DNA of 64,000 bases from an uncultured Lysobacteraceae bacterium (GCA_936911875.1 CAKZGB010000006.1:62001-126000); one strand, 5' to 3'. Numbered from the stretch's first letter, positions 18,701 through 27,052 are shown. Numbers and translations are program-made. The notes: a model not told the origin generated them from the letters alone.

Positions 18701-18873
18701 TGATGGCCAGAGCCATCGCCGGCGGCCTGTCGTTCTCGACTTTGGTGAGCCTACTGTTCCTGCCCACCATCTACGCCATTTTGGATGACCTCGGTCACCG
18801 CAATGAGGGCATGCTGACCCGTGCACGCACGTGGCGTCGCTCGGGTCGCTCAGCGCTTGCGGCCGGTAGCTAG
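15775..18873 (+). CDS. RND efflux permease, second of a pair
   Basis: The 1032-residue RND pump starts at the ATG of an ATGA overlap with the preceding permease, so translation is probably coupled. N-terminal SLRRPITTIMFFVSMVVIGL, LLLAVGMLVDNAVVVVESI and ILVLMGVVVNNGIVMIEHINNLR mark the two six-helix repeats. It differs from the first permease throughout, so this is not a recent duplication. One adaptor with two permeases recalls MdtABC, where the two pumps form a heterotrimer; the same is inferred here. The last 24 bp overlap the convergent XRE regulator. Confidence 0.92.
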   Translation: MSLTEFSLRRPITTIMFFVSMVVIGLVSAVRLPLEQLPDISFPFVGVSMGYQGSTPEETERSLVRPAEEALSTIPGVKSMNGQATSEGAFVGLFFKDWSKDISLFAAEAREKMDAIRDQLPEDFQRYTIVKFSTSDQPVLRIRLAGQGDLSRQYELIDRRIKRRIERIDGVARVTISGAMPNEVEIAVHPDRMTANGLTLNALASRLQTMNFSLSGGVITDGETRYRIQPQGEVRKLDDYANLVLNTRGVRLRDVADVQLKPARLDSGRRINGRPAIGIDVFKSRDANLVDTTGAVMREIEKLGSDPELRGIDIKVVANQGDDVTNSLTQLAEAGLVGLFLSTAVLFFFLRHWPSTLMVSTAIPICFVMTLGFMYFAGLSLNILTMMGLLLAVGMLVDNAVVVVESIYQERERMPGDPQRAAIIGTRNVAIALSAGTLCHCIVFVPNLFGERNQISIFMAQIAATISVSLLASWLVAISLIPMLAARMKTPPAVHSNKGVIYRLQLRYAELLRYSLRHRGLSLLGMLLILLISIVPIVMTKVNMFEDDGGTEINLNYEFKGAYTKDQISSELAKAENFLQAHRKEYKIKQVYAYYQDGGGDTFGGSSINLTFEDGTKDTKAIAERISKALPKSAIADINVSGAGDGGGGQDKIQVHLTGDSVSQIREVADDILPILRRIPSIRDLRIDNMSRLSEMNVSVDRDRAAAFGVSADEVSRFIGIALRGAVLRSYRQDDVEVPVWVRFEGSEKRTTADMAGFNIISSDGRTVPLLSVVRVNVVPTATTINRVDRRTTITLTGELAPKATVPEARKALEDRLKSVAFPPGYGYNFEGSAFERDDEAMGQMMFNLLLALVMIYVVMAAVFESLLFPSAIMSGVVFSVLGVFWLFMLTGTTFSVMAFIGILVLMGVVVNNGIVMIEHINNLRRSGMNRTDALVEGSKERLRPILMTMGTAILAMVPLSIERGGGDGNGIEYFVMARAIAGGLSFSTLVSLLFLPTIYAILDDLGHRNEGMLTRARTWRRSGRSALAAGS

Positions 18874-19227
18874 TCGTAAGACCAGCCGCTGCAGCATTTC
18901 ACGGTCGGCATCGTCCAGCTCGCGCAGGACTTTGCCGACCTGCTCGGGCGTCAGCATCGGCAGGGAGCCGAGAGCAGAGTCCGGGGCAGGTGCGTCCTGC
19001 ACACTCAAGTAGCCCGGGATCGCCGGGCCCACGCCGAAAACCAGCCAGTCCAGACTGACGGTCAGCAGGCGTGATAGCTTCTCCAGATGTCTGAAGCTGG
19101 GCGTCTCACGATTGTTTTCCCACGCGGAGATCTGCGTCGGCGAAACATCCAGTTCCAGTGCCAACGTAATTTGGGTGAACCTGGCATCGCGACGCGCTTT
19201 GCGCAGTCGGTTACCGAAGTCGGGCAT
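18850..19227 (-). CDS. XRE-family transcriptional regulator
   Basis: The 125-residue protein has an N-terminal Cro/C1 helix-turn-helix (about 6-62; FTQITLALELDVSPTQISAWENNRETPSFRHLEKLSRLL), typical of small repressors. A linker and a C-terminal helical tail (LTPEQVGKVLRELDDADREMLQRLVLRLA) follow, the latter probably for dimerisation. It converges on the second RND permease with overlapping 3' ends. Control of that efflux operon is possible, but its promoter is 7.5 kb away and nothing in the sequence proves it. Confidence 0.8.
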   Translation of the reverse strand: MPDFGNRLRKARRDARFTQITLALELDVSPTQISAWENNRETPSFRHLEKLSRLLTVSLDWLVFGVGPAIPGYLSVQDAPAPDSALGSLPMLTPEQVGKVLRELDDADREMLQRLVLRLATGRKR

Positions 19228-19300
19228 GGGAAATGGGGGAATTACCTTTCATCAAATCAAGGTAAGTCTGAACATTTCCCTTGTCGTAGTGTGGCGGCCC

Positions 19301-19325
19301 GCCAAAACTACTGCTATAGCAGTAG
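19301..19325 (-). terminator. Hairpin terminator after the aguAB-traB operon
   Basis: A perfect 18-bp palindrome CTACTGCTATAGCAGTAG (19308-19325) starts 7 bp after the traB-family stop and is followed by TTTT on the minus strand. It was first considered an operator for the adjacent XRE regulator, but the T-run and position fit a terminator better. Confidence 0.55.
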
Positions 19326-19332
19326 ATCGAAG

Positions 19333-20532
19333 TTAACTGGCTAATTGGCTGATCATGCGGGCGGTTGCCGCCCAGACGCCGACTGCGGTGCCAAGACTGG
19401 TCAGAAAGAAATTGACCAACGTACGTGCCACCCGATTGCGCCACCAGCCACCGATCGTCTGGACATCCTGCCGCAGCGCCATGAAGTCGGCATGCGTAGG
19501 CTTGCGGATCCATGCCTCGATCAATGCGCTCACAGTTCCCGAAGCCAACGCCGGGTGCAGCGGAGTTAACGGTGAAGAGAGCGCGCCGCCCAGAATGCTA
19601 AGCGGATGTCCGCCGGCAGCCAGAGCGCCGAGGGCACCGCCGGCCATCGCAAACAGAACATAACGCAGGATCAGTTCCGAGCCGACCTGATATCCGCCTT
19701 GTGCAAAACCGATCGCAAAGCCGCCGGCCAGGAATACTGCAAGGATGATGGTCATCCACGGGATGTTGCTCTTGGGCTTGGTCTGCGCGAGTGCAAGGCG
19801 ACGCGATTCCGGCGCACTTGTGTCTCTGCGCAGATGTTCGCTCATGCCCTGCAGGTGTCCGGCGCCGATCACGGCCAGCACATTACGCGGTCCTTGCATT
19901 TCGCGCAGGGCACAGGCCATGTACTCATCGCGTTCGGCAATCACGTGCTTATAAATGACCGGCGATTCGGCCGCGAATTCGTTAAACGAGGCTTCGAGGA
20001 CGTCGCCTTCTTTGAGTCGTTCGATGTCGTCGTCGCTGATATCTTCATCGGTGACGATGCCGGCCAACAGGCCTGAGCTCAATTTGGCACGATCCCACCA
20101 GCCCAAGGCCTGCGAGGTGCGTTTAAAGGTCACGCCGATATCGCGATCGATCAGCGTGACCGGCAGGCCCATTTCATTCGCCGCGTTGACGGCTGCAATC
20201 AGTTCGGCTCCGGGTTCGATCTGCAGCTTTTCCGCCATCCGTCGCTGATAGGCCGACAGTGCAAGGTGTGCTGCGAACAGGGCGGTCTTGCCTTCGCGAA
20301 TGACCTGCACCAGATCGGTGCGGGCCATGCGATCAGGATCCTGCATCGCTTGCAGGCGATTGGCATCGAGCTCGACGGCCACGCCATCGTAAGCGCCGCT
20401 GCGAATCAGTTCACTGACAATTTCGGCACTGCGTGCGGAGACGTGGGCGGTTCCGAGAACCGTGTAGCGGACGCCATCGCGCTCGATGATTTCATGCGGC
20501 TGATCCTGCAGCCAAGCGGTAGTATCAGTCAC
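19333..20532 (-). CDS. TraB/PrgY-family membrane protein
   Basis: The 399-residue protein belongs to the TraB/PrgY family. Family motifs: GVRYTVLGTAHVS near residue 20, DGVAVELDANR near 50, LPVTLIDRDIGVT near 120, and VIGAGHLQGM near 220. Hydrophobic segments in the C-terminal 140 residues (WMTIILAVFLAGGFAIGFA, LRYVLFAMAGGALGALA, LVNFFLTSLGTAVGVWAA) anchor it in the membrane. PrgY reduces pheromone activity in enterococci, and TIKI-like relatives are metalloproteases; the role in gammaproteobacteria is unknown. It overlaps aguB by 8 bp and is evidently co-transcribed. Confidence 0.82.
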   Translation of the reverse strand: MTDTTAWLQDQPHEIIERDGVRYTVLGTAHVSARSAEIVSELIRSGAYDGVAVELDANRLQAMQDPDRMARTDLVQVIREGKTALFAAHLALSAYQRRMAEKLQIEPGAELIAAVNAANEMGLPVTLIDRDIGVTFKRTSQALGWWDRAKLSSGLLAGIVTDEDISDDDIERLKEGDVLEASFNEFAAESPVIYKHVIAERDEYMACALREMQGPRNVLAVIGAGHLQGMSEHLRRDTSAPESRRLALAQTKPKSNIPWMTIILAVFLAGGFAIGFAQGGYQVGSELILRYVLFAMAGGALGALAAGGHPLSILGGALSSPLTPLHPALASGTVSALIEAWIRKPTHADFMALRQDVQTIGGWWRNRVARTLVNFFLTSLGTAVGVWAATARMISQLAS

Positions 20533-21412
20533 GGAAACGTTTCAGCAAGTCCTGATAAGCATCGATACGGCGATCGCGCAGGAACGGCCAAATGCGGCGC
20601 ACGTGTTCGCTGCGCTGCATGTCGACTTCGGCATAGAGAATGGTCGGGTCGGTACCGGCTTGTGCCAGAAACTCACCTTGCGGGCCCAGCACGTGCGAAT
20701 GGCCCCAGAAGTCGATACCGGCAGCGCCCATCGGCGAGGCTTCGTGTCCGACACGATTGCACGACAGCACCGGCAAGCCGTTGGCTACCGCGTGGCCGCG
20801 ATGCGACAGAATCCAGGCATCGCGCTGGCGCGTCTTCTCGTCATCGTGATCAGTCGGATCCCAACCGATTGCCGTCGGATAGAGCAGCAATTCGGCGCCG
20901 GCCAAAGCCATCAGACGTGCGCCCTCGGGGTACCACTGATCCCAGCACACCAGCACGCCCAGACGGCCGACCGAAGTATCGATCGGTTCAAAGCCCAAGT
21001 CGCCCGGCGTGAAATAAAACTTTTCGTAGAAACCCGGATCGTCCGGAATGTGCATCTTGCGATACTTGCCCACGATCGAACCGTCGGCATCGTAGACAAC
21101 CGCCGTGTTGTGATACAGACCGGCCGCTCGCTTTTCAAACAGCGAGCTGACCAGCACCACACCATGTTGTTTGGCGAGTTGCGACAGACGCTGCGTCGAC
21201 GGACCCGGAATCGGCTCGGCCAGATCAAACTCCGCCACGTCTTCGTGCTGGCAGAAATACGGACCGTTGTGCAGTTCCTGCAGCAGAATCAGTTTGGCGC
21301 CGGCGCGTGCAGCCTCGGCGACCTTGTTCTCGATGTGCGCGAGATTCTCTTCGGCACCGCCTTGATTGCGGTCTTGAATCAGCGCGACGGGAAGCTTGCT
21401 GTACTTGCTCAT
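20525..21412 (-). CDS. aguB: N-carbamoylputrescine amidase
   Basis: The 295-residue nitrilase-superfamily amidase converts N-carbamoylputrescine to putrescine, CO2 and ammonia. The catalytic triad regions are visible: Glu in LILLQELHNGPYFCQ, Lys in GKYRKMHIPDDPGFYEKFYF, and Cys in VLVCWDQWYPEGAR. The combination NGPYFCQ and CWDQWYPE is diagnostic of AguB. It sits directly after aguA with a 4-bp overlap and before the TraB-family gene, so agmatine is taken to putrescine by neighbouring, coupled genes. Confidence 0.95.
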   Translation of the reverse strand: MSKYSKLPVALIQDRNQGGAEENLAHIENKVAEAARAGAKLILLQELHNGPYFCQHEDVAEFDLAEPIPGPSTQRLSQLAKQHGVVLVSSLFEKRAAGLYHNTAVVYDADGSIVGKYRKMHIPDDPGFYEKFYFTPGDLGFEPIDTSVGRLGVLVCWDQWYPEGARLMALAGAELLLYPTAIGWDPTDHDDEKTRQRDAWILSHRGHAVANGLPVLSCNRVGHEASPMGAAGIDFWGHSHVLGPQGEFLAQAGTDPTILYAEVDMQRSEHVRRIWPFLRDRRIDAYQDLLKRFRD

Positions 21413-22461
21413 GAGTTCAGTACCTTGTGGGCCACGCTACCGCGCGGCATTTGCATGGTGATGCAATGCAGACTGCCGTTCTGCCAGATCAGCGGACGGC
21501 AATTCACTTGCACAATTTCATGTTGCGGGAAGGCTTGCTGCATGACGGCAACGGCCTCCGCATCTTTAACATCGCCGTAGCCCGGCATGATCACGGCACC
21601 GTTGACGATCAGGAAGTTCGCATACGATGCGGCGAGGCGACGGCCTTCGTCCAGAATCGGATCGGCCCAGGGCAGGGCGAACAGCTGATACGGCGCACCC
21701 TCGGTAGTGCGGAACGCAGCGAGCTCTTTAGCCATGGCTTGCAGCGGTTCGAAATGGGTATCGCTAGCGTCATCGCACGACTGATACACAATGCGATCGG
21801 CACCGGCAAAACGTGCGAGCGTGTCGATGTGCGCATCGGTGTCATCGCCTTCGAGATAACCGTTTTCCAGCCACAAAATACGGTCCTGATTCAACGTCGA
21901 TTGCAGGATGGCATTGACGTCATCGCGCGAACTATCCGGATGACGAGTCTGCAGACAAGTCCACGTGGAGAGCAGGGTGCCGGCACCATCGGTTTCGATG
22001 GCACCGCCTTCGAGCGCAAAATCCACGCTTTCCAGACGGTCCTGATTGAACGTGCCGTGCTCGCTCAGACGCTGCACCAGCAGATCATCTTGCGAGGCGC
22101 CGAACTTGCCGCCCCAACCGGTGAAACGGTAATCGAGCGTCAGGAAGCGATCGCCGTCGCGCAACGTAATCGGGCCGGTGTCACGCAGCCAGGTGTCGTC
22201 GTAAGGCGCTTGCAGGAACTTGACGCGATCCATGTCCACACGGTTCGAGCTCAGACGCGCTTGGGCATAGGATTCGACGTCGTCATCGGCAGCCACGATC
22301 AGCACCGGCTGATAGCGGGTGATGGCTTGCACCAGCGCGATATAGGTCTCTTCGACCTCGCCCAGACGATCAGCCCAGTCGGTCTGTTCGGTCGGCCAGG
22401 CAATCAGAATGGCGTCTTGGGGTTCCCATTCGGCGGGAAAGCGAAAGGCTTGTTCAGTCAT
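21409..22461 (-). CDS. aguA: Agmatine deiminase
   Basis: The 350-residue peptidyl-arginine-deiminase-family enzyme hydrolyses agmatine to N-carbamoylputrescine and ammonia. It opens with the family start FRFPAEWEPQDAILIAWP. It contains DDTWLRDTGPI, LEGGAIETDGAGTLL, YLEGDDTDAHIDTLARF and the C-terminal nucleophile motif NGSLHC (Cys333). It is the first gene of the aguA-aguB-traB operon on the minus strand. The length agrees with bacterial AguA. Confidence 0.95.
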   Translation of the reverse strand: MTEQAFRFPAEWEPQDAILIAWPTEQTDWADRLGEVEETYIALVQAITRYQPVLIVAADDDVESYAQARLSSNRVDMDRVKFLQAPYDDTWLRDTGPITLRDGDRFLTLDYRFTGWGGKFGASQDDLLVQRLSEHGTFNQDRLESVDFALEGGAIETDGAGTLLSTWTCLQTRHPDSSRDDVNAILQSTLNQDRILWLENGYLEGDDTDAHIDTLARFAGADRIVYQSCDDASDTHFEPLQAMAKELAAFRTTEGAPYQLFALPWADPILDEGRRLAASYANFLIVNGAVIMPGYGDVKDAEAVAVMQQAFPQHEIVQVNCRPLIWQNGSLHCITMQMPRGSVAHKVLNS

Positions 22462-22511
22462 TGCGGTGCATTGCTCCAGTCAGGCTCCATTGTACGGACA
22501 GCCGCTGCAAT

Positions 22512-22543
22512 AAAAAAACCGCCCGGTAAACGGGCGGTTTCAT
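22512..22543 (-). terminator. Rho-independent terminator after rpmJ
   Basis: A 10-bp inverted repeat AAACCGCCCG / CGGGCGGTTT around a 5-nt loop, ending in a T-run on the minus strand, 30 bp beyond the rpmJ stop. Confidence 0.85.
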
Positions 22544-22571
22544 AATCACTTTGTTACAAAGCGCGCGCGGA

Positions 22572-22697
22572 TTAGCGCATGCGAGCCTTGAAACGGGGAT
22601 TGGTCTTGCAAATCACGAAGACCTTACCGCGGCGGCGAACCACCTTGCAGTCGCGGTGACGGGTCTTCGCCGACTTCAGGGAGGACAACACCTTCAT
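22572..22697 (-). CDS. rpmJ: 50S ribosomal protein L36, type B
   Basis: A 41-codon gene (MKVLSSLKSAKTRHRDCKVV...RFKARMR). The sequence is the zinc-independent 'C-minus' type of L36 (YkgO-like): only two Cys remain instead of the three Cys and one His of the zinc ribbon. CCGAGG precedes the ATG at a suitable distance. It stands alone and ends in a strong terminator. In enteric bacteria the C-minus paralogue is a zinc-starvation replacement. In Xanthomonadales this form is usually the only L36, which would make it constitutive here (from memory, not checked). Confidence 0.92.
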   Translation of the reverse strand: MKVLSSLKSAKTRHRDCKVVRRRGKVFVICKTNPRFKARMR

Positions 22698-22847
22698 GAC
22701 ATAACCTCGGCAGAATCTTAGAAAAATAGTGGGATGACATTACTGCCAGCCCAGCACCTGGTCCCGCAGTAAGCCCAACATTATGTATCAAAAATATTTT
22801 CAATTCAAGTGCTTAGCAGATGAATTACGAATCCGCATAATGTCCCG

Positions 22848-23525
22848 ATGACCGAAGACAGCACACTCATCCTCACAATCGACGGCCCGAGCGGGTCCGG
22901 CAAGGGCACCATCAGCCGCCTGGTGGCACAACAACTGGGCTGGCACTATCTGGATTCAGGGGCATTGTACCGTGCCGTGGCGGTTGCCGCGGGCTGGGCC
23001 GATGTCGACCTGGCCGACCCCAGCGCCCTGGTGCGCTGCACCTTTGATACCGATATTCAGTTTGTCGATGAACCCGGTCAGGAGCTGAAAATCTTGGTCA
23101 ACGGGGCCGATGCCACGCTTGAATTGCGCACCGAAACGGCCGGCGCCGCAGCCTCTGCCATCGCCGCCATCCCTGAGGTCCGCTCGGCCTTGGTCGAGCG
23201 TCAACGCCGTTTTGCCCGCGAGCCCGGGCTGGTGACCGACGGCCGCGACATGGGGACCGTTATTTTCCCCAATGCCCGCTTCAAGGTGTTTCTGACCGCC
23301 AGCGCCCAGGAGCGGGCCGAAAGGCGCTATAAGCAGTTGATTGATAAGGGAGTTTCCGTTACAATCGACGGCCTACTGCGGGAGATCCTCGCCCGGGACG
23401 CGCGCGATTCGCAGCGCACCGTGGCGCCGTTACGTCCGGCACCTGATGCCGTACATGTCGACACCACCGGGCTGTCCATCCAAGAGGTGGTCGAGCAAGT
23501 CCTAAGCGTGGTTCGCTCTCAGTAG
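22848..23525 (+). CDS. cmk: Cytidylate kinase
   Basis: The 225-residue (d)CMP kinase has the P-loop IDGPSGSGKGTISR near residue 12. YLDSGALYRAVA, the substrate loop TDGRDMGTVIFPNA and the RDARDSQR lid arginines follow. It makes (d)CDP for nucleic acid and lipid synthesis. No Shine-Dalgarno sequence precedes the ATG. TTAGCA (22813-22818) and CATAAT (22836-22841) at 17-bp spacing would start transcription almost at the ATG, so a leaderless message is possible. It begins the conserved cmk-rpsA-ihfB-lapB cluster. Confidence 0.95.
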   Translation: MTEDSTLILTIDGPSGSGKGTISRLVAQQLGWHYLDSGALYRAVAVAAGWADVDLADPSALVRCTFDTDIQFVDEPGQELKILVNGADATLELRTETAGAAASAIAAIPEVRSALVERQRRFAREPGLVTDGRDMGTVIFPNARFKVFLTASAQERAERRYKQLIDKGVSVTIDGLLREILARDARDSQRTVAPLRPAPDAVHVDTTGLSIQEVVEQVLSVVRSQ

Positions 23526-23652
23526 ATCTAGGTCCGTCCCGTCATCCTGACGGCGGCGGTTGTCGCATCATCTTAACCCTGGTGGGTTTGTCGCCGTGTG
23601 CCATTGAACGCGGAGTCCGACAGGCCTGTTCCTTTTTTGAGTATTTTCATCA

Positions 23653-25344
23653 ATGACTGAATCCTTTGCAGAGCTGTTTGAACAAAGCCAGCAATTCCTG
23701 ACCAACCTCAAGCCCGGCGCTATCGTTACCGGCACCGTCGTAGATGTCCGCGGCGATGTTGTCGTCATCAACGCCGGCCTGAAGTCCGAGGGCATTGTTC
23801 CGATCGAACAGTTCCGTAATGACGCCGGCGAAATCGATGTCGGTATCGGCGACCAAGTTAAGGTTGCCCTTGACTCCATCGAAAACGGCTTCGGCGAAAC
23901 CGTGCTCTCGCGCGAAAAAGCCAAGCGTGCCATGGTGTGGGACGAACTCGAGCAAGCGCTCGAAAACAACGACACCATTACCGGTCGCATCAGCGGCAAG
24001 GTCAAGGGCGGTTTCACCGTCGACATCAAGGACGTACGCGGCTTCCTGCCGGGCTCCCTGGTCGATGTGCGTCCGGTCCGCGACTCGTCGTACCTCGAGG
24101 GCAAAGAACTCGAATTCAAGCTCATCAAGCTGGATCGCAAGCGCAACAACATCGTTGTGTCGCGCCGCGCCGTGGTCGAAACCGAACATTCGGAAGATCG
24201 CGAAGAGCTGCTGGGCAAGCTGGTTGAAGGCGCCGTGCTCAAGGGCGTGGTCAAGAACCTCACCGATTACGGTGCGTTCGTTGATCTGGGCGGTATCGAT
24301 GGCCTGTTGCACATCACCGACATGGCATGGAAGCGCGTGCGCCATCCGTCCGAAGTCGTTGAAGTCGGTCAGGAACTCGACGTCCGCGTCCTCAAGTACG
24401 ACCGCGAACGCAACCGCGTTTCGCTGGGCCTCAAGCAAATGGGCGAAGATCCGTGGGATAACATCGCCCGTCGCTACCCGGCCAACACCCGTGCCTTCGG
24501 TAAGGTCAGCAACGTCACCGAATACGGTGCGTTCGTTGAAATCGAACCGGGCGTCGAGGGTCTGGTCCACGTTTCCGAAATGGATTGGACCAACAAGAAC
24601 GTCAACCCGGCCAAGATTGTCCAAGTCGGTGACGAAGTCCAAGTCATGGTCATCGATGTCGACGAAGAACGTCGTCGCATTTCGCTGGGCATGAAGCAAG
24701 TGACCTCGAATCCGTGGGAAACCTTTGCTGCTACCCATAAGAAGGGTGACAAGGTCGAAGGCCAAATCAAGTCGATCACCGATTTCGGTATCTTCATCGG
24801 TCTGGACGGCGGCATCGACGGTCTGGTTCACCTGTCCGACATCAGCTGGTCGAACGATGGCGAAGAAGTCGTCCGCAACTACAAGAAGGGCGACACGCTT
24901 GAAGCCGTTGTCCTGGCAGTGGATCCGGAACGTGAACGCATCTCGCTGGGCGTCAAGCAACTGGAACAGGACCCGATGGGTCAGTTCCAAGCTTCGAACT
25001 CGCGCGGTTCGATCGTCAAGGGCACCGTGCGTGAAGTTGACGCACGCGGCGCCGTGATCGATCTGGAAGGCGGCGTTGAAGGTTACCTCGCTGCGCGCGA
25101 CATCTCGTCGTCGCGTGTCGAAGACGCTTCGCACGTCCTCAAGGTCGGTGACAGCATCGAAGCCAAGGTCATCGGTACCGATCGCAAGAGCCGCGCTATG
25201 CAGCTGTCGATCCGCGCTAAGGATCAGGCTGAAGAGCAGGAAGCTCTGGCTGACTACAACCGTAAGGCAGCCGAAGCTGCTACCGGTACCACTCAGCTGG
25301 GCGCGCTGCTGCGCGAACAACTGGGCGGCGACAAGGCCGAGTAA
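23653..25344 (+). CDS. rpsA: 30S ribosomal protein S1
   Basis: The 563-residue protein has six S1 OB-fold repeats, at about residues 18-90, 105-171, 190-262, 277-350, 364-437 and 450-523. Each opens with a 'G.i..G.V..i..fG.fV.l' pattern such as KGVVKNLTDYGAFVDLGGIDGLLHITD. S1 binds mRNA leaders and docks them to the 30S subunit. Codon use is strongly biased to a few preferred codons, as in highly expressed genes. A 127-nt leader separates it from cmk. It commonly represses its own translation, but no site can be pinned down here. Confidence 0.97.
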   Translation: MTESFAELFEQSQQFLTNLKPGAIVTGTVVDVRGDVVVINAGLKSEGIVPIEQFRNDAGEIDVGIGDQVKVALDSIENGFGETVLSREKAKRAMVWDELEQALENNDTITGRISGKVKGGFTVDIKDVRGFLPGSLVDVRPVRDSSYLEGKELEFKLIKLDRKRNNIVVSRRAVVETEHSEDREELLGKLVEGAVLKGVVKNLTDYGAFVDLGGIDGLLHITDMAWKRVRHPSEVVEVGQELDVRVLKYDRERNRVSLGLKQMGEDPWDNIARRYPANTRAFGKVSNVTEYGAFVEIEPGVEGLVHVSEMDWTNKNVNPAKIVQVGDEVQVMVIDVDEERRRISLGMKQVTSNPWETFAATHKKGDKVEGQIKSITDFGIFIGLDGGIDGLVHLSDISWSNDGEEVVRNYKKGDTLEAVVLAVDPERERISLGVKQLEQDPMGQFQASNSRGSIVKGTVREVDARGAVIDLEGGVEGYLAARDISSSRVEDASHVLKVGDSIEAKVIGTDRKSRAMQLSIRAKDQAEEQEALADYNRKAAEAATGTTQLGALLREQLGGDKAE

Positions 25345-25432
25345 TTCGGCTACTGTCCGCACGCAATACGCAGTGGCGGTCCGGCGCATGCCGGGCCGCC
25401 ATCTGCCAAGTGTGCGGTAGCCGTCGCGCGCA

Positions 25433-25732
25433 ATGACCAAGTCCGAACTGATCGAAATTCTGTCCCGCAAGCAAGGCCATCTCAAGGCCGAGGACGTTGA
25501 CCTGTCCGTCAAATCCATTCTGGATATGATGGCGGCGACGTTGGCGCGCGGTGAGCGCATCGAGATCCGCGGCTTTGGCAGTTTCAATCTGCACTTTCGC
25601 CCGCCGCGTCTGGGACGCAATCCCAAGACGGGTGAATCGGTGGCATTGGCTTCTAAGCATGTGCCGCATTTCAAGCCGGGCAAAGAGCTGCGCGAACGCG
25701 TTGCGATGGTGGAACCGCTACCCGAGGAATGA
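25433..25732 (+). CDS. ihfB: Integration host factor subunit beta
   Basis: The 99-residue HU/IHF-family DNA-bending protein starts TKSELIEILSRKQGHL. It carries the family core GERIEIRGFGSFNLHFRPPRLGRNPKTGE with the intercalating Pro in the NPKTGE arm, and SKHVPHFKPGKELRERV. Its place after rpsA identifies the beta subunit (the alpha gene is usually beside pheT). IHF assists nucleoid architecture, replication and site-specific recombination, including excision and integration by tyrosine integrases such as those at the right end of this window. Confidence 0.95.
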   Translation: MTKSELIEILSRKQGHLKAEDVDLSVKSILDMMAATLARGERIEIRGFGSFNLHFRPPRLGRNPKTGESVALASKHVPHFKPGKELRERVAMVEPLPEE

Positions 25733-25772
25733 GCCGGGTAGTGAGCTCACCTATGCAGTTGCAGTATTTGCA

Positions 25773-25798
25773 AAAGGAACCTTCGGGTTCCTTTATTT
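25773..25798 (+). terminator. Terminator after ihfB
   Basis: A 9-bp inverted repeat AAAGGAACC / GGTTCCTTT around TTCG, followed by ATTTGTT, between ihfB and lapB. It separates the rpsA-ihfB message from lapB. Confidence 0.75.
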
Positions 25799-25867
25799 GT
25801 TCGGTGCTCCGCGATACCTTCGTAAGGGTAAGGACCGGCGCCCAAAGTGCGCATCGTGCACTACACT

Positions 25868-27052
25868 ATGCGAATGGAATTTCTAGACGAATGGTTCTGG
25901 TTTCTGCTGCTGATACCGGCGGCAGGATTGATCGGTTGGATTGTGGGGCGTCGCGGTGGCGAGTTCCATAAAGACACGCAAGTTAGCCAGCTTTCCAGTA
26001 CGTACTTTCGGGGCCTGAACTATCTGCTGAATGAGCAGCCCGACAAAGCCATCGAGCTGTTCCTGCACATTGCCGAGCTCGATAAAGAGACGTTTGAAAC
26101 GCAAGTGGCGCTGGGGCATCTGTTCCGTCGTCGCGGTGAGGTCGATCGTGCCATTCGTCTGCATCAGGGTCTCGTGCAACGCACCGACATCACCGATGCG
26201 CAGCGTATTCAAGCCTTGCTCGCACTGGGCGAGGACTACATGAAGTCCGGTCTGCTCGATCGTGCTGAGACGGTCTACACCGATCTGGTCGCGCTCGATG
26301 GTCGTGCACCGCAGGCGCTCAAGCATCTGATGGGAATCTACGAAAGCGAACGCGAATGGGAGAAGGCCATTCGGGTGGCCCATCAGTACGAGGCGGCCAC
26401 CGGTGAAAATCTGGGCCGACTGGTTGCACAGTTCGAATGCGAACTGGCCGAGCGTCAATTGGCTGCCGGCGATGGCGACTCTGCGCGTCAGTCGGTGCAG
26501 CGCGCATACGATGCCGATTCCGATTCGCCACGCGCAGGTATGATCGAAGGCCGTATGGCCATTCGTGACGGGAATGATGCGGGCGCCATTCGTGCCTTCG
26601 AACGGGTGACTAAAGCCGATCCGGATTATCTGCCGGAGATCCTGCCCGACATGCTGGCGGCTTATCGTCGGCGCAATGATTTTGTCGGTGCCAAGTCGTT
26701 CCTCAGTGCCATCGCTGAGCATTACAAGGGCGTTGCGCCGGTACTGGCGCTGACGCGCATGGTCGAGGAGGAGCAGGGCGTGCCGGCGGCGCGTGAGTAT
26801 CTGGCCAAGGAACTCAAGAACCGTCCGTCCGTTCGTGGTGAAGCGGCCCTCATCGATCTGACGTTAGCCGATGGTGCCGAACCGATTCGCACCTTAGAGG
26901 AATTGCGCGGCATTACCGATCAGCTGCTGGTCCGCAATCCGAGCTATCGCTGCAAGAGCTGCGGTTTCGGCGCCCGTACGCACCATTGGCAATGCCCAAG
27001 CTGCCGCGCATGGGGCACCGTCAAGCCGGTGCTGAACTATGCCCTGGTCTGA
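25868..27052 (+). CDS. lapB: Lipopolysaccharide assembly protein LapB
   Basis: The protein has about 394 residues. An N-terminal transmembrane anchor (WFWFLLLIPAAGLIGWIVGRR) precedes about nine TPR units and a C-terminal rubredoxin-like metal site, with CKSC and CPSC pairs separated by GFGARTHHWQ. LapB (YciM) guides FtsH to degrade LpxC and so balances LPS against phospholipid synthesis. ATG 25868 and ATG 25874 are both possible starts and neither has a strong ribosome binding site; family alignment favours the later one. It overlaps the following sugar transferase gene by 14 bp. Confidence 0.93.
   Translation: MRMEFLDEWFWFLLLIPAAGLIGWIVGRRGGEFHKDTQVSQLSSTYFRGLNYLLNEQPDKAIELFLHIAELDKETFETQVALGHLFRRRGEVDRAIRLHQGLVQRTDITDAQRIQALLALGEDYMKSGLLDRAETVYTDLVALDGRAPQALKHLMGIYESEREWEKAIRVAHQYEAATGENLGRLVAQFECELAERQLAAGDGDSARQSVQRAYDADSDSPRAGMIEGRMAIRDGNDAGAIRAFERVTKADPDYLPEILPDMLAAYRRRNDFVGAKSFLSAIAEHYKGVAPVLALTRMVEEEQGVPAAREYLAKELKNRPSVRGEAALIDLTLADGAEPIRTLEELRGITDQLLVRNPSYRCKSCGFGARTHHWQCPSCRAWGTVKPVLNYALV

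Noticed and set aside
19308..19325. An 18-bp perfect palindrome as an operator for the XRE regulator
   Set aside because: It sits 7 bp after a stop codon and is followed by TTTT on that strand, so a terminator is the simpler reading.
23650..25683. A 677-codon frame antisense to rpsA and ihfB
   Set aside because: Repetitive only because S1 repeats are on the other strand; no start signal.
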